Below are positions 45,302 to 54,702 of a stretch of DNA of 64,000 nucleotides, piece after piece. The position numbers were made by a program, and so were the translations under genes. Within the stretch, counting starts at the first letter, position 1, and each line of letters opens with the position of its first letter. Under the pieces are notes generated by a model. It was not told the origin of the DNA and did not search any database. It saw nothing but the letters and a program-made list of their open reading frames with translations. The DNA comes from Gimesia sp. (GTDB lineage Bacteria > Planctomycetota > Planctomycetia > Planctomycetales > Planctomycetaceae): NCBI GenBank assembly GCA_002706765.1, contig PAJV01000020.1:1-64000 (forward strand). Reading direction: 5' to 3'.

Positions 45302-46300
45302 ATGAGGTTGCTATCTTATCATCCAAATATTTTGACATGCATATGCTGTCTGTTCCTCAGCGGCTGTGCTGTGAATCAAGGCGCTCATTTCTCAGTCGCA
45401 CCTGAGCTTGATCACAGCAGGTATACTGCCATGTCGAAAGCATTGGACGCCAGAACTCAAAGCACACCACAAAAGACGATTGATGACGTAAAAGCTGACA
45501 GTTTCAGGGTTACCGGTTTTAATAAATACGAATATTCACCGAAAAAACAGGTTCAGAACATACCCGCTGAGTCGATTCAGGCTGACAGGCCAATTGTTCA
45601 AGAACTGGATTTTGATGAAATCGCTCAATTTCAATCCATTGAGCTGGTAGATTCCAGCATGGAAGTATTTGAGGAACCAGTTGAAGCGCAAAAGCCGGCG
45701 CGGGAAGCGCCTGAGATTCAGCTTATTCTGGATCCTCAGTCCCAGCCGATGACTTTACCCTCGGTTCCACCAGCACCGGAATCAGGGGCAGCAGTCACTG
45801 ATCCCAATCAGGTGAAACAAAAGAAACGGTCGCCACATCTGGTTGAACTGGGATTGAAACCTCTCACTGAGTTAACGTTGAACACGAAACCATCTACGGG
45901 CGATTTACCAGCAAATACAGCCGGCGAACAACTGGAAAAGTTACCCGTTCAACAGGTCGTAATGGGAACGACTCGTGACTGGACTCTGACGACCAAAGAA
46001 TGGGAAGCCCCGGCGATTCCCTATAATCCACTGTATTTTGAAGAGCCTTACCTGGAACGCTACGGCTATAATTACGGTCCAGCGATTCAGCCATTTGTAT
46101 CTGCAGGCCGTTTCTTCGGTCGCGTCCCGGCTCTGCCTTACATGATCGGCGCTGATCCGATTCATGAGTGCCAATATAATCTGGGCTACGAACGTCCGGG
46201 AGATTGCCCCCCCTACCAGGTGGAGCGGTTACCCTTCAGTGCACGCGGCGTTTTATTTGAAAGCCTGACCGTAACAGGCCTGGTCTTCCTGATTCCCTGA
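45302..46300 (+). CDS. lipoprotein of unknown function
   Basis: 332-residue predicted lipoprotein: signal peptide with a clean lipobox LSGC (Cys 22). Residues 25-200 are Pro/Glu/Gln-rich and probably disordered. The C-terminal third (about 230-325) is a compact Tyr/Pro-rich region, NPLYFEEPYLERYGYNYGP to IHECQYNLGYERPGDCPPY, which looks like the conserved core. I recognise similar sequences only from planctomycetes and know no function. GGAG stands 11 bases before ATG 45302. It converges on the enolase-superfamily gene with no gap. Confidence 0.8.
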   Translation: MRLLSYHPNILTCICCLFLSGCAVNQGAHFSVAPELDHSRYTAMSKALDARTQSTPQKTIDDVKADSFRVTGFNKYEYSPKKQVQNIPAESIQADRPIVQELDFDEIAQFQSIELVDSSMEVFEEPVEAQKPAREAPEIQLILDPQSQPMTLPSVPPAPESGAAVTDPNQVKQKKRSPHLVELGLKPLTELTLNTKPSTGDLPANTAGEQLEKLPVQQVVMGTTRDWTLTTKEWEAPAIPYNPLYFEEPYLERYGYNYGPAIQPFVSAGRFFGRVPALPYMIGADPIHECQYNLGYERPGDCPPYQVERLPFSARGVLFESLTVTGLVFLIP

Positions 46301-46312
46301 TCAGGAAATCAG
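46289..46312. terminator. 24-bp near-perfect palindrome between convergent stops
   Basis: CTGATTCCCTGATCAGGAAATCAG, palindromic except for one position per arm. It covers the stop codons of both convergent genes, so it may serve as a terminator for both strands. No T-run follows on either side. Confidence 0.45.
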
Positions 46313-47494
46313 TTGAAGCTGCTTTCGTGTCTGCAATCTGAGTCGCTCCTCATTAACGGTGATTCCCAGCCCTGGTCCGGAAAGGGCGGGTGCAAGTCCT
46401 CCTCTGCCGAATGAGATCTCTTCGTTAATGATATTCTCAGTGAGTAAATAGCGGTCGAAACTCCCCTCCAGAAAAGCGATTTCACACACGGCTGCGGCAA
46501 AATGTCTTCCCGCAGCGCTTAGAATTCCCGTTTCACCTACCTGGCAGCCCAGTTGATATTTGAACCCCGCCTGTCTGGCGCGTTGTGCAATGAGAAGTGT
46601 GGGTATCAGCCCTCCCAGTTTCGAGATACGCAGGTTGAAGTAATTGCAGTACCCCTCTGAAATCGCGGTCTCTGCGTCATCCATACTGCATAATGACTCA
46701 TCAAGCATCACAGGAATCTGCTGTAATCGATTGATGTTCTTCAACGAGGTGATGTCGGTGTGCCTCACTGGCTGTTCGATGGCACTGATTCTGAAAGAAG
46801 CCAGTTGTTCTGTTTTTCGATCCAGGATTTCCCGTGTCCAGGCTTCGTTGGCATCCACCCGAAGGTCCATTTTTCTTCCCATGATGGAGCGGATTCTTTT
46901 CAGGAGTGCACGATCATCGCTGCCCGGCAGCCCCACCTTTACTTTGCAGTGCTGAAAGCCCGTCAGGCGATACAGGGCAGCCAGTGAATACTGTTTGATC
47001 GGACGCATTGAGGTCAGAACGGCACTGTAGCGAACCGATTTCTGTGGTTGCAGAAGTTCCTGAGCAGAATCCAGGTGCGTAAAGATCGCAGACAAAGAAG
47101 TCTGCATGGCCCGAGTCGCTGCATCCAGCAGACTGAGTTCGATTGCACACCGGGCGGCATTTCCGAAACAACCACGCTTGACGTATTCCGGGGGAGCTTC
47201 CTTTAATTCAGGGAGTTTCCACTGCTGCAGGAGAGAGTGCAACTCCGGTAATGTGTTCCAGCTGGAAGATAACGGAGATTGCGCGTTCAGCATCTCATAT
47301 TGAGAGAAAACGGATAGGACTGATTCACCTGTAACGTATTCACGAGGAACCGATTCCCCCCAGCCTGTCGTACCATCATCCAGTTCACAGCGGACGATAA
47401 TCGATTGCGATTCAGAACGACTGAAAGAAGCATGCTTGATTTTTCGACGTAAGGGAACAGCTACCTGATACGCGGAAAGACGGGCGATTCTCAT
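46301..47494 (-). CDS. enolase-superfamily enzyme, dipeptide epimerase/MLE subgroup
   Basis: 397-residue TIM-barrel enzyme that abstracts a proton alpha to a carboxylate. Catalytic features of the muconate-lactonising subgroup are complete: K184-x-K186 (KVKVG), metal ligands D214 (RVDANEAW), E240 (IEQP) and D265 (LDES), and K292 in NLRISKLGG. This layout is shared by dipeptide epimerases, muconate cycloisomerases and o-succinylbenzoate synthases. No menaquinone or aromatic-degradation genes lie near, so epimerase is the likeliest guess, not proven. Confidence 0.88.
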   Translation of the reverse strand: MRIARLSAYQVAVPLRRKIKHASFSRSESQSIIVRCELDDGTTGWGESVPREYVTGESVLSVFSQYEMLNAQSPLSSSWNTLPELHSLLQQWKLPELKEAPPEYVKRGCFGNAARCAIELSLLDAATRAMQTSLSAIFTHLDSAQELLQPQKSVRYSAVLTSMRPIKQYSLAALYRLTGFQHCKVKVGLPGSDDRALLKRIRSIMGRKMDLRVDANEAWTREILDRKTEQLASFRISAIEQPVRHTDITSLKNINRLQQIPVMLDESLCSMDDAETAISEGYCNYFNLRISKLGGLIPTLLIAQRARQAGFKYQLGCQVGETGILSAAGRHFAAAVCEIAFLEGSFDRYLLTENIINEEISFGRGGLAPALSGPGLGITVNEERLRLQTRKQLQLIS

Positions 47495-47632
47495 GAGGCC
47501 AGTATTAAACCTTCATTAACTCTTTACTCTGTTGAGACATAGGTGAAAATTGGGGGTGACAGAGGATTCAGAAAGTACTAAGATCGCCCTATTCTGAACG
47601 GATTCTGATATTTTCGCAATATGGAGGCGATC

Positions 47633-48793
47633 GTGGGTGTTCCCCTTTCTCAAATGTGGACTGTAGCTAAGTATGTTCTGACACAACGCATTAAAGGTGT
47701 TGACCGCTATCCTCTGGTCCTGATGCTGGAGCCTTTATTCCGCTGTAACCTGGCGTGTGCCGGCTGTGGCAAGATCCAGTTTCCCTCTCATATCCTGAAG
47801 CAGAATCTGAGTCCCGAGAAATGTTTCCAGGCGGTTGACGAGTGTGGTGCACCGATCGTTTCCATTCCCGGCGGTGAACCGTTATTACATCCGCAGATGC
47901 CCGAAATCGTGGCAGGTCTGGTTCAGCGAAAAAAATTCATCTACCTGTGTACCAACGCGATCTTACTGGAAAAGCATTTAGAGAACTATCCTCCTTCAAA
48001 ATATCTGACGTTTTCGATTCACCTGGATGGCATCCGCGAAGATCACGATGCTGCCGTCTGCCGGGATGGGATCTACGATAAGGCGATCAGCGCAATCAAA
48101 GCAGCCGTCAAAGCAGGACATCGGGTGACGACAAACTCCACGCTGTTTGAGCATGCCGAGCCGGAGCGGGTCCGTCAGATGTTCGACGAACTGGCCGAGT
48201 TGGGTATCGAAAGTATGATGCTTTCACCAGGATATCAGTACGAAAAAGCCCCGGATCAGGAACATTTCCTGAAACGTAATCAGACGATCCAGAAGTTCCG
48301 CGAAATCTTGTCTGCCCCCAAAAAAGCCTGGAAATTCAATCATTCCCCGCTGTTTCTGGAGTTTTTGAAAGGCAACTGGGAACTGGAATGCACTCCCTGG
48401 GGTAACCCGACCTATAACATTTTCGGCTGGCAGAAACCCTGCTATCTGCTGGAAGAAGGTTATGCCGAAACCTTCGCAGAACTGATGTCTTCCACGCGCT
48501 GGGAACAGTACGGCAAAAAGAGCGGTAACCCGAAGTGCCGCGATTGCATGGTCCACTGTGGGCACGAACCAACGGCCGTCGACCAGACCTTTTCTTCCTG
48601 GAAAGGCTTCCTGAAAGTGGCAGCATTAACCCTGTTTGGTTCAAAAGAATCCAATCAGCCGCTCCCCAACACTGCCAGGGAAAGCGTTGGGGCACCGCAT
48701 TATACAGTCAGCGACGGGGAACTGTTTCAGTTGCCAGCATATTCTGAAGGAGCCGCTAACGAAGAAGTCGAGGCGCTGAATCTCTCGAATTGA
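47633..48793 (+). CDS. hpnH: adenosyl-hopene transferase, radical SAM
   Basis: Radical SAM enzyme that attaches the adenosyl group to hopene, the first step of hopanoid side-chain building. The cluster motif is CNLACAGC (C38, C42, C45), followed by SIPGGEPLLHP and the HpnH-type C-terminus with a SPASM-like Cys group (CRDCMVHC). Start GTG 47633 is preferred: TGGAGG stands five or six bases upstream, and the N-terminus GVPLSQMWTV then fits HpnH proteins; ATG 47621 overlaps that ribosome site. No other hopanoid gene is in the window. The last 60 residues are variable. Confidence 0.92.
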   Translation: MGVPLSQMWTVAKYVLTQRIKGVDRYPLVLMLEPLFRCNLACAGCGKIQFPSHILKQNLSPEKCFQAVDECGAPIVSIPGGEPLLHPQMPEIVAGLVQRKKFIYLCTNAILLEKHLENYPPSKYLTFSIHLDGIREDHDAAVCRDGIYDKAISAIKAAVKAGHRVTTNSTLFEHAEPERVRQMFDELAELGIESMMLSPGYQYEKAPDQEHFLKRNQTIQKFREILSAPKKAWKFNHSPLFLEFLKGNWELECTPWGNPTYNIFGWQKPCYLLEEGYAETFAELMSSTRWEQYGKKSGNPKCRDCMVHCGHEPTAVDQTFSSWKGFLKVAALTLFGSKESNQPLPNTARESVGAPHYTVSDGELFQLPAYSEGAANEEVEALNLSN

Positions 48794-49037
48794 GTGATCG
48801 GAACAGCCCAGACATGATTCTCAGCGTTCGTAAATGAGATGAGCCTCCCTCGGACCGCGCTTGACTTTCCCAGTACTGGCGACCACCATTATATACTGTT
48901 GCGCAGTGTTTTAGGTCAGTGTGTCTGGCACTCAGGTCAAATGATGCCAGCTGATCGTCAGGCTCTTTCCCTCAATAAGACTAGCTGAAATCTTGTCCTG
49001 AGCTCAGTCGCGACCGGTTTCCCACGAGGAGTTTTTA

Positions 49038-50705
49038 ATGCATTTCAATACCCCCCATGACTGGCGTACGCTTTCTCATTGTCTGGTAGCAGCTCTACTT
49101 TTAGCGGTCGCTATTGGTGAACGCAGCGCTGTTGCACAAGACAAATCTGATCGCGGTCCGAAGGATCAAACCGTTTTACCCGCGTTTCCATTTGATGCGG
49201 TCCCTGATACGGCATTCGGAGTGATTGCCGTACGGCCTGCACAGATTCTGTCAGAAAAAGCAATGCAACCTGTTCGGGAACTGACTCAACAGGAAAAGAA
49301 GCAACCTCAAAATTTTGACTTATTGGGGATCGACCTCACTCAGTTGGAAAGCATTGTACTGATTTATCTGCCATCAGATACCGGTAAGCAGGTGAATCCC
49401 CTCGTCAGGTATGTCAGTGTCATCCGATCGAACAAGGTGATTGATCGCCAGCAGGCCAGAACGAAATTCAGCAAACTCGAACTGAAACCGGTTGACTACA
49501 AAGACAGGCAGATTCTGACAACAGGGGCTCTTGATGGTGATGGCTTATGCTTCCTGGATGACAAAACCCTGATCGCTTCAGACCATATCAGTGCGGTCAT
49601 GCAGATCATCGACCAGCTGGAGAGCACAAAGGGGAAATCCTGGAGCAAACAAATGCAACCTTGGGGACAGTCTTCTGTTGCCGCTGCTATCGATTTACAA
49701 ACGACCCGCAAACTTGCCGTCGGCCAACAGATGCATGCGCTTGCTGAAAGAATTCCCTTCTGGCCAGTGCTCTCCCCCCTCTGGGAACATCCCGATCTCG
49801 CTTCTTTCAGCTTGAAGCTGGATCGAGAACTTTCAGTCAAAATGATTTTTGAACAGAAAGAAAACCGTGACCAGGTCAAACATACGCTGGAAGGAGTCCT
49901 GTTACTGGGACAAAACTTGTTCGCCCAAATACAGGAAACTGCCAGGAAAAATCCCCAGCGCGTTCAAAAAGACGATCTGGAAAAAATGAAAGTCATTGAA
50001 TCTGCTTTGCAGGCTGCCCGGGTAACACAGGATGCAAACCAGGTCACATTAGCAACTTCGCTGAATGATGATGACAGCACTCAACTGCTTGCCAGTCTGG
50101 TGCCGGGAATAAAACAAGCCCGGGCAGCGGCCCGGCGGTCGGTGTCCAAAAATAATATCAAACAGATCATGCTGGCTCTGCATAATTATCATCAGGTTCA
50201 CAAGCATTTTCCGCCGGCTGTCGTGCTGGGGCCGGATGGAAAAACTCCGCACAGCTGGCGTGTCGAACTCCTTCCCTTCCTGGATCAGAAGGCGTTGTAT
50301 GATTCCTACAAAATGAATGAGCCCTGGGACAGCGAACACAATAAAAAAATCGCTGAGACCCTGGTTCCCGTCTACTACAATCCTAATTCAGAGAATACCG
50401 CAAATGCTTCTTACTTCGTAGTGGTAGGAAAGAACACTCCCTTCGGTACCGAAGAGGGGGTCTCTTTTGCTGAGATGACGGATGGCACATCCAAAATCAT
50501 GGCCATTGTTGAAGCCAAGCGCGATGTCCCCTGGACAAAACCGGAGGACATTTCCTTTGATGGCAAAAAGTTACCAGAGTTCGGCGGATTTCATGACGGG
50601 GGATACCAGACTGGTTTCTGTGACGGCTCAGTCCATTTCATTTCCAGCCGAATTGACCCGGAAACCCTGATCGGTCTCTTGACCATCAACGATGGTAAAC
50701 CATAA
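49038..50705 (+). CDS. secreted DUF1559-type protein, paralogue of the BlaR1 sensor half
   Basis: 555 residues: signal peptide (about 1-33), a long N-terminal region ([22 protein letters not shown] onward) and a C-terminal DUF1559-like domain with [22 protein letters not shown] and the [11 protein letters not shown] end signature. There is no prepilin signal, unlike the DUF1559 protein encoded at 3951-4904. It aligns along its whole mature length with residues about 380-933 of the BlaR1-like protein two genes downstream, for example [20 protein letters not shown] and [18 protein letters not shown] lies close before ATG 49038. Function unknown; a soluble partner or decoy of that sensor is an attractive inference. 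Confidence 0.82.
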   Translation: MHFNTPHDWRTLSHCLVAALLLAVAIGERSAVAQDKSDRGPKDQTVLPAFPFDAVPDTAFGVIAVRPAQILSEKAMQPVRELTQQEKKQPQNFDLLGIDLTQLESIVLIYLPSDTGKQVNPLVRYVSVIRSNKVIDRQQARTKFSKLELKPVDYKDRQILTTGALDGDGLCFLDDKTLIASDHISAVMQIIDQLESTKGKSWSKQMQPWGQSSVAAAIDLQTTRKLAVGQQMHALAERIPFWPVLSPLWEHPDLASFSLKLDRELSVKMIFEQKENRDQVKHTLEGVLLLGQNLFAQIQETARKNPQRVQKDDLEKMKVIESALQAARVTQDANQVTLATSLNDDDSTQLLASLVPGIKQARAAARRSVSKNNIKQIMLALHNYHQVHKHFPPAVVLGPDGKTPHSWRVELLPFLDQKALYDSYKMNEPWDSEHNKKIAETLVPVYYNPNSENTANASYFVVVGKNTPFGTEEGVSFAEMTDGTSKIMAIVEAKRDVPWTKPEDISFDGKKLPEFGGFHDGGYQTGFCDGSVHFISSRIDPETLIGLLTINDGKP

Positions 50706-50758
50706 GTACCGTTTGCCGCCGTTTAAGAGTAAGGTCTGAATAAAGTTTCAAATTCTAT

Positions 50759-50789
50759 TTGACATTTTTGCATCACCGATTACTATAAA
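50759..50789 (+). promoter_or_regulatory. promoter candidate for blaI-like gene
   Basis: TTGACA (50759-50764) followed after 16 bases by TACTAT (50781-50786), with TATAAA overlapping at 50784-50789. It lies 60-90 bp before the BlaI start, separating the repressor/protease pair from the upstream secreted paralogue. I see no clear TACA-TGTA type BlaI dyad. Confidence 0.45.
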
Positions 50790-50847
50790 ACCAAATCTAA
50801 TTAACCAAATATCTGAGTTTGCGTGAAGATCACTCAAGGAGCAGGGG

Positions 50848-51246
50848 ATGGCCAGACCGAAAGCGAAAGAGCTCACGGCACGTGAATTAGAAATCATGCA
50901 CGTATTCTGGGAGCGTAGTGGTACTGAATCGACGACAGAATTAACTGTGGCGGAAGTGCGTGATGCCCTGGAACAGGCAGGCAGAGAGCTGGCCTATACC
51001 ACAGTCGCAACTCTGGTACGCATTCTGGTAGAGAAGTCATTTCTGAAGCAAACGAATGACGAACGCCCTTTTTTGTATTGCTCAATCCGATCCTTTGATG
51101 ATGTATCCGGCAGTATGCTGGGGGACATGATCCAGAAAGTATTTGGGGGTTCACGAGAAAAGTTGCTGCTGCGTCTGCTCGAAGAACGTCAGCTGAGTCC
51201 TCGCGAGCTGGAAAAAATCAAAGAAATTCTGCAGGAGAAGTCCTGA
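50848..51246 (+). CDS. BlaI/MecI-family transcriptional repressor
   Basis: 132-residue winged-helix repressor. The N-terminal DNA-binding domain (LTARELEIMHVFWE to TYTTVATLVRILVEK-type segment) is followed by a helical dimerisation tail (ENLREL-type, here LRLLEERQLSPRELEKIKEIL). In the classical system BlaR1 senses a signal outside, and its protease activity leads to cleavage of BlaI and induction. The stop overlaps the M56-protease start by one base (TGATG), so the pair is translationally coupled. Confidence 0.92.
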   Translation: MARPKAKELTARELEIMHVFWERSGTESTTELTVAEVRDALEQAGRELAYTTVATLVRILVEKSFLKQTNDERPFLYCSIRSFDDVSGSMLGDMIQKVFGGSREKLLLRLLEERQLSPRELEKIKEILQEKS

Positions 51247-54047
51247 TGCACACATTCGGAATCAGTCTGCTCTGGTTGGGTCTCCAAGTAACGATTGTCG
51301 CGTTGTCTGCCTTGATGATTTACTGGAGTACAAATCGTCTCGGCCCCCGCACACGATCCCTGGTCCTCTCCTGTTCTATCGGAATGACATTGCTGCTGGC
51401 ACTGTTTGCTTTCAGCCCCTGGCCACGCTGGCAGGCAAGCTGGAATGCAAATAGCACTAAAATGAAAACAGAAACGGCAAAACAGAATCCCGCAGCACCG
51501 ACTACTTCCTCTCCGGATTCTGAAGTACCGCTTCTTGAGAAGCCGCGTCTGGAATCGGAGTGGGGCACCATCTGGGATGGTTTTCTGAAAGGTTTAAAAC
51601 AGGAACCAGTCCTCAATCAGCCGAATTCCATTCCCACCCCGGCCGGCGTAGTGGGTTGGATGTTTGCAGGTGGATTTCTGATTGCGATGCTCCGTCTCTT
51701 CATCGGATTTGGGTCCGTGAATCGAATGATTCGTCAGGCGAGCACACTGAAAGGTTCTGTTGCAGAAGAAACACTCGACATCCTCGCAGCAGAGCAACAA
51801 TTGAACCGACCTCTGAAATTAATGGAACACGGACAGCTGACAACGGCAGCTGTGATAGGCTGGTGGCGACCGAAAATCCTTTTACCCACAGTCTGGCATC
51901 AATGGAGCCGGGTACAACTCCGCGCGGTCCTGGCGCATGAACTGGCACACATACAGCAGCGCGATTACCTGACCATCCTGGGAGCAGAACTCAGCCGGTC
52001 ACTCTATTTCTATCATCCGCTGATTCACTGGCTTGTCTCACGGTTACGTCTGGAACAGGAACTGGCGGCTGATGAGGCCGCTGCCGAAACCAGTGGTGGA
52101 GCTGAACCATACCTGATCGTTCTGGCTGAGATGGCTGTCTCTCAGACACCCCATCGACTGACAGGCCCGGCGCGTGCCTTTTTACCGACTCATTCGACAT
52201 TTATGAGGAGAATCGAGATGCTCAAACAGAAACGATCCCTGAGAACAGTTATCTCTCGCCCTGTCCGTGTCATGGTAATCTGCTCCCTGCTGGCTGCCGG
52301 TCTCGTGGCGGCAGGATTTCGAGGTCCTCAGACAAGTCTGGCCCAACAGGCTGAAGAAGTCCCGATGGCACAGCCTGCAGAGGGCCCCGTTGATTTTAAT
52401 GAAATCATGCGAAAAAAGCATGAAGCCTTCAAAATCAACTCTGTTCCCAATGATGCACTGGGCGTGCTGGCGCTCCGGCCTGCCGAACTGCTGAAACAGA
52501 TTTCACTGCAGTATGCCAAGTCTCTGATAGAACAGGCAGCAAAAGAAAATCCCCGCCTCTACCCTCTTGGCATCCCGTTCACGGAAATTAAAACATTAAC
52601 GGTGATCTTTCTGGCTCCCGAACCAGGCCAGCTACGCAGTCAGCTTCTGAATTATGCGGCTGTGATCGAGACGACGAAGAAGATCGATCTCAAGCAGGTG
52701 GCAACGACCTTCAGTGGGGGAAAAGTATTTTCCCGTGATGGAATCATGCACTTGCATGACAAGCACAACTCCGGAGCCCAACTGGTAATATTGAATGATC
52801 ACGAGATGATGTATGCTCGACATCCAGAATCTCTTGGTCAGATCCTGGAAGTGCGCAAGACAGATCAACCGGGACGCTGGACAGAACAGTGGAAGCCAAT
52901 CGAGAAGGATTCCATCGCAGCGCTGTTCAACTTGCGACATCTGCGCGAAGTGACCTGGAAGAACCAGTGGAAGGTTGACTTTAACGAATCTGTCTGGAGA
53001 GCTTCGCTTTCACCTGTCTGGGAACATACCGATGTGATCACGCTGGGAGCTAATATCAGTAATCAGGCTTCACTGGAAGCGACTCTTTATCAGCAACAGA
53101 ACAGCAATCAGATCTATAAAACTCTGAACGCCGCACAGATACTCAGCGCCAACATGCTGCAACAATATGAACAGCAGACTCTTATCGAAAAAGAGAGAGA
53201 GCAGCTTGTGATACTTCCCCTGTTGAAATTTGCGCACCAACTGGTCAATTCAAGCCAGTTGGAACAGCAGGGTAACAATGTCCGTCTGGCCGCTTCCCTG
53301 TCTAACCTGAATGATTTGATCGACAGCACGGCAGTCCTCATACCGGCGATGGTCGAAGCACGTCAAGTTTCCTTGCGACTGGAGTCAATGCGCAAACTTA
53401 AACATCTGGTCTTAGCCATGCATTACTACTTAGGTGAACATAAACATTTTCCTCCCGCTGTCGTGTTGGGGCCTGATGGCAAAACTCCTCACAGCTGGCG
53501 TGTGGCACTGCTGCCTTATTTGGACGAAAACGAACTCTATAAGGAATACCGACTCAACGAACCCTGGGATAGCGAGCATAACAAAAAAGTGTTAGAGAAA
53601 ATGCCGGCTGTATTTAAAAATCCTCAGGACAACCGCCCTGGTTTTTACACGTCTTACTTCGCAGTCGTGGGGCCAAACACTCTCTTTGGAAAATCAACAC
53701 CGCTCGCAGATATGGAAGCCGGTATGGGTTTAGCCGGGGGTTTTGGTGCAGGCAGAAGTCCTGATACAAAACACGAGCCAGCGGCAGGCATTCGAATCAG
53801 GGAAATCGTGGATGGCACATCGAACACCATAGCGATTGTCGAAGCCAGACGTGAGATCCCCTGGACGAAACCGGAAGACATCCCATTTGACGGAGAAAAA
53901 CTGCCGAAACTTGGTGGTATTTATGAAGGTGGCTTCAATGTCGGACTCTGTGACGGCTCCGCGCGTTATTTTACAGATCAGCTTGATCCGAAGACACTGA
54001 AAAACCTGCTGCTGATCAATGATCGGAATGTCATCGAATTTCCCTGA
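51246..54047 (+). CDS. BlaR1-like M56 metalloprotease fused to a DUF1559-type sensor half
   Basis: 933 residues. The N-terminal part is the BlaR1/MecR1 membrane protease: helices at about 7-27, 42-57 and 135-155, zinc motif HELAH (231-235) with the third ligand region EQELAADEAA (about 270-279), and a last helix at 343-359. The outside half (361-933) is not a penicillin-binding domain. It is a full-length paralogue of the secreted protein encoded at 49038-50705 and ends in a DUF1559-like domain with GLCDGSARYF. So a BlaR1 scaffold has been given a new sensor. Signal unknown. Strong assignment for each half. Confidence 0.9.
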   Translation: MHTFGISLLWLGLQVTIVALSALMIYWSTNRLGPRTRSLVLSCSIGMTLLLALFAFSPWPRWQASWNANSTKMKTETAKQNPAAPTTSSPDSEVPLLEKPRLESEWGTIWDGFLKGLKQEPVLNQPNSIPTPAGVVGWMFAGGFLIAMLRLFIGFGSVNRMIRQASTLKGSVAEETLDILAAEQQLNRPLKLMEHGQLTTAAVIGWWRPKILLPTVWHQWSRVQLRAVLAHELAHIQQRDYLTILGAELSRSLYFYHPLIHWLVSRLRLEQELAADEAAAETSGGAEPYLIVLAEMAVSQTPHRLTGPARAFLPTHSTFMRRIEMLKQKRSLRTVISRPVRVMVICSLLAAGLVAAGFRGPQTSLAQQAEEVPMAQPAEGPVDFNEIMRKKHEAFKINSVPNDALGVLALRPAELLKQISLQYAKSLIEQAAKENPRLYPLGIPFTEIKTLTVIFLAPEPGQLRSQLLNYAAVIETTKKIDLKQVATTFSGGKVFSRDGIMHLHDKHNSGAQLVILNDHEMMYARHPESLGQILEVRKTDQPGRWTEQWKPIEKDSIAALFNLRHLREVTWKNQWKVDFNESVWRASLSPVWEHTDVITLGANISNQASLEATLYQQQNSNQIYKTLNAAQILSANMLQQYEQQTLIEKEREQLVILPLLKFAHQLVNSSQLEQQGNNVRLAASLSNLNDLIDSTAVLIPAMVEARQVSLRLESMRKLKHLVLAMHYYLGEHKHFPPAVVLGPDGKTPHSWRVALLPYLDENELYKEYRLNEPWDSEHNKKVLEKMPAVFKNPQDNRPGFYTSYFAVVGPNTLFGKSTPLADMEAGMGLAGGFGAGRSPDTKHEPAAGIRIREIVDGTSNTIAIVEARREIPWTKPEDIPFDGEKLPKLGGIYEGGFNVGLCDGSARYFTDQLDPKTLKNLLLINDRNVIEFP

Positions 54048-54702
54048 CTTCGACTGGGGTATTACTGAAGAGAATGAACTGGACTCTGTCCAGTTTTACT
54101 GTATTGTCTTCAATGCTATTTAAACCGAGTACAATCGGTTGAGAGACGCTCTGGTTAAATGTGATTCGCTTCAGGCTACAAGCTGGTTTGAAGAAGCTTT
54201 AACTTCAAATGTTTTATGCCGGTCAATGCTGATTCGCCTGTTTTAATCAGGCAGTTCTCCCAATGGCAGGCATAACCAAGCTTTGTCCATTTCTGACGCA
54301 GAGATGAGCGAGGAAAGCTGAAAGATGCGGTTTATGAGTCCAGATCTCTGGCCCATAACGCCTGATACGCATGTGAAAGTGCTGAACGAGAAGTAGCAGT
54401 TTGAGGTATGGAAGTGAGAATTTCATCTAAATCCAGCGGTTTTATATAGGGTAGATCTCAACAGTGGAGTCGATTTATCAGTAGACGGAAAAACCGACCA
54501 CGCGCGCGACGCATAACCAGCAGGATAAGCAAATGCGTCAACCATTCAAGTTGAATATCAGGAACAGGGAGTGCCAGATATTCAGCTGACTGAAAAGTCA
54601 GGTATTCGGTTTGCTTCGCTGGATTAACTTCGCTATCATATCAACGACAGTTTATATTGATTCGATGGTGCTGCGGATCAGAGATTCCAGGGAAGAGATA
54701 AA
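54048..54702. other. intergenic region carrying repeat copy D
   Basis: About 655 bp between the BlaR1-like and DUF1501 genes. Repeat copy D fills 54081-54180. The remainder has no gene-like frame; it must contain the DUF1501 promoter, which I cannot place with confidence. Confidence 0.5.
54081..54180 (+). repeat. dispersed intergenic repeat, copy D
   Basis: Lies 34 bp after the stop of the BlaR1/DUF1559 gene. It shares with copy C the blocks GACT-TGTCCAGTTTTAC-GTA, GTCTTCA, GAGAGACGCT and GTTAAATGTGAT-CGCT, nearly 50 kb away and in the same orientation relative to the upstream gene. Confidence 0.72.

Noticed and set aside
51246..54047. Ordinary beta-lactam resistance locus
   Set aside because: The protease half is BlaR1-like, but no penicillin-binding motif (SxxK followed by KTG) is visible outside the membrane and no beta-lactamase gene is adjacent.
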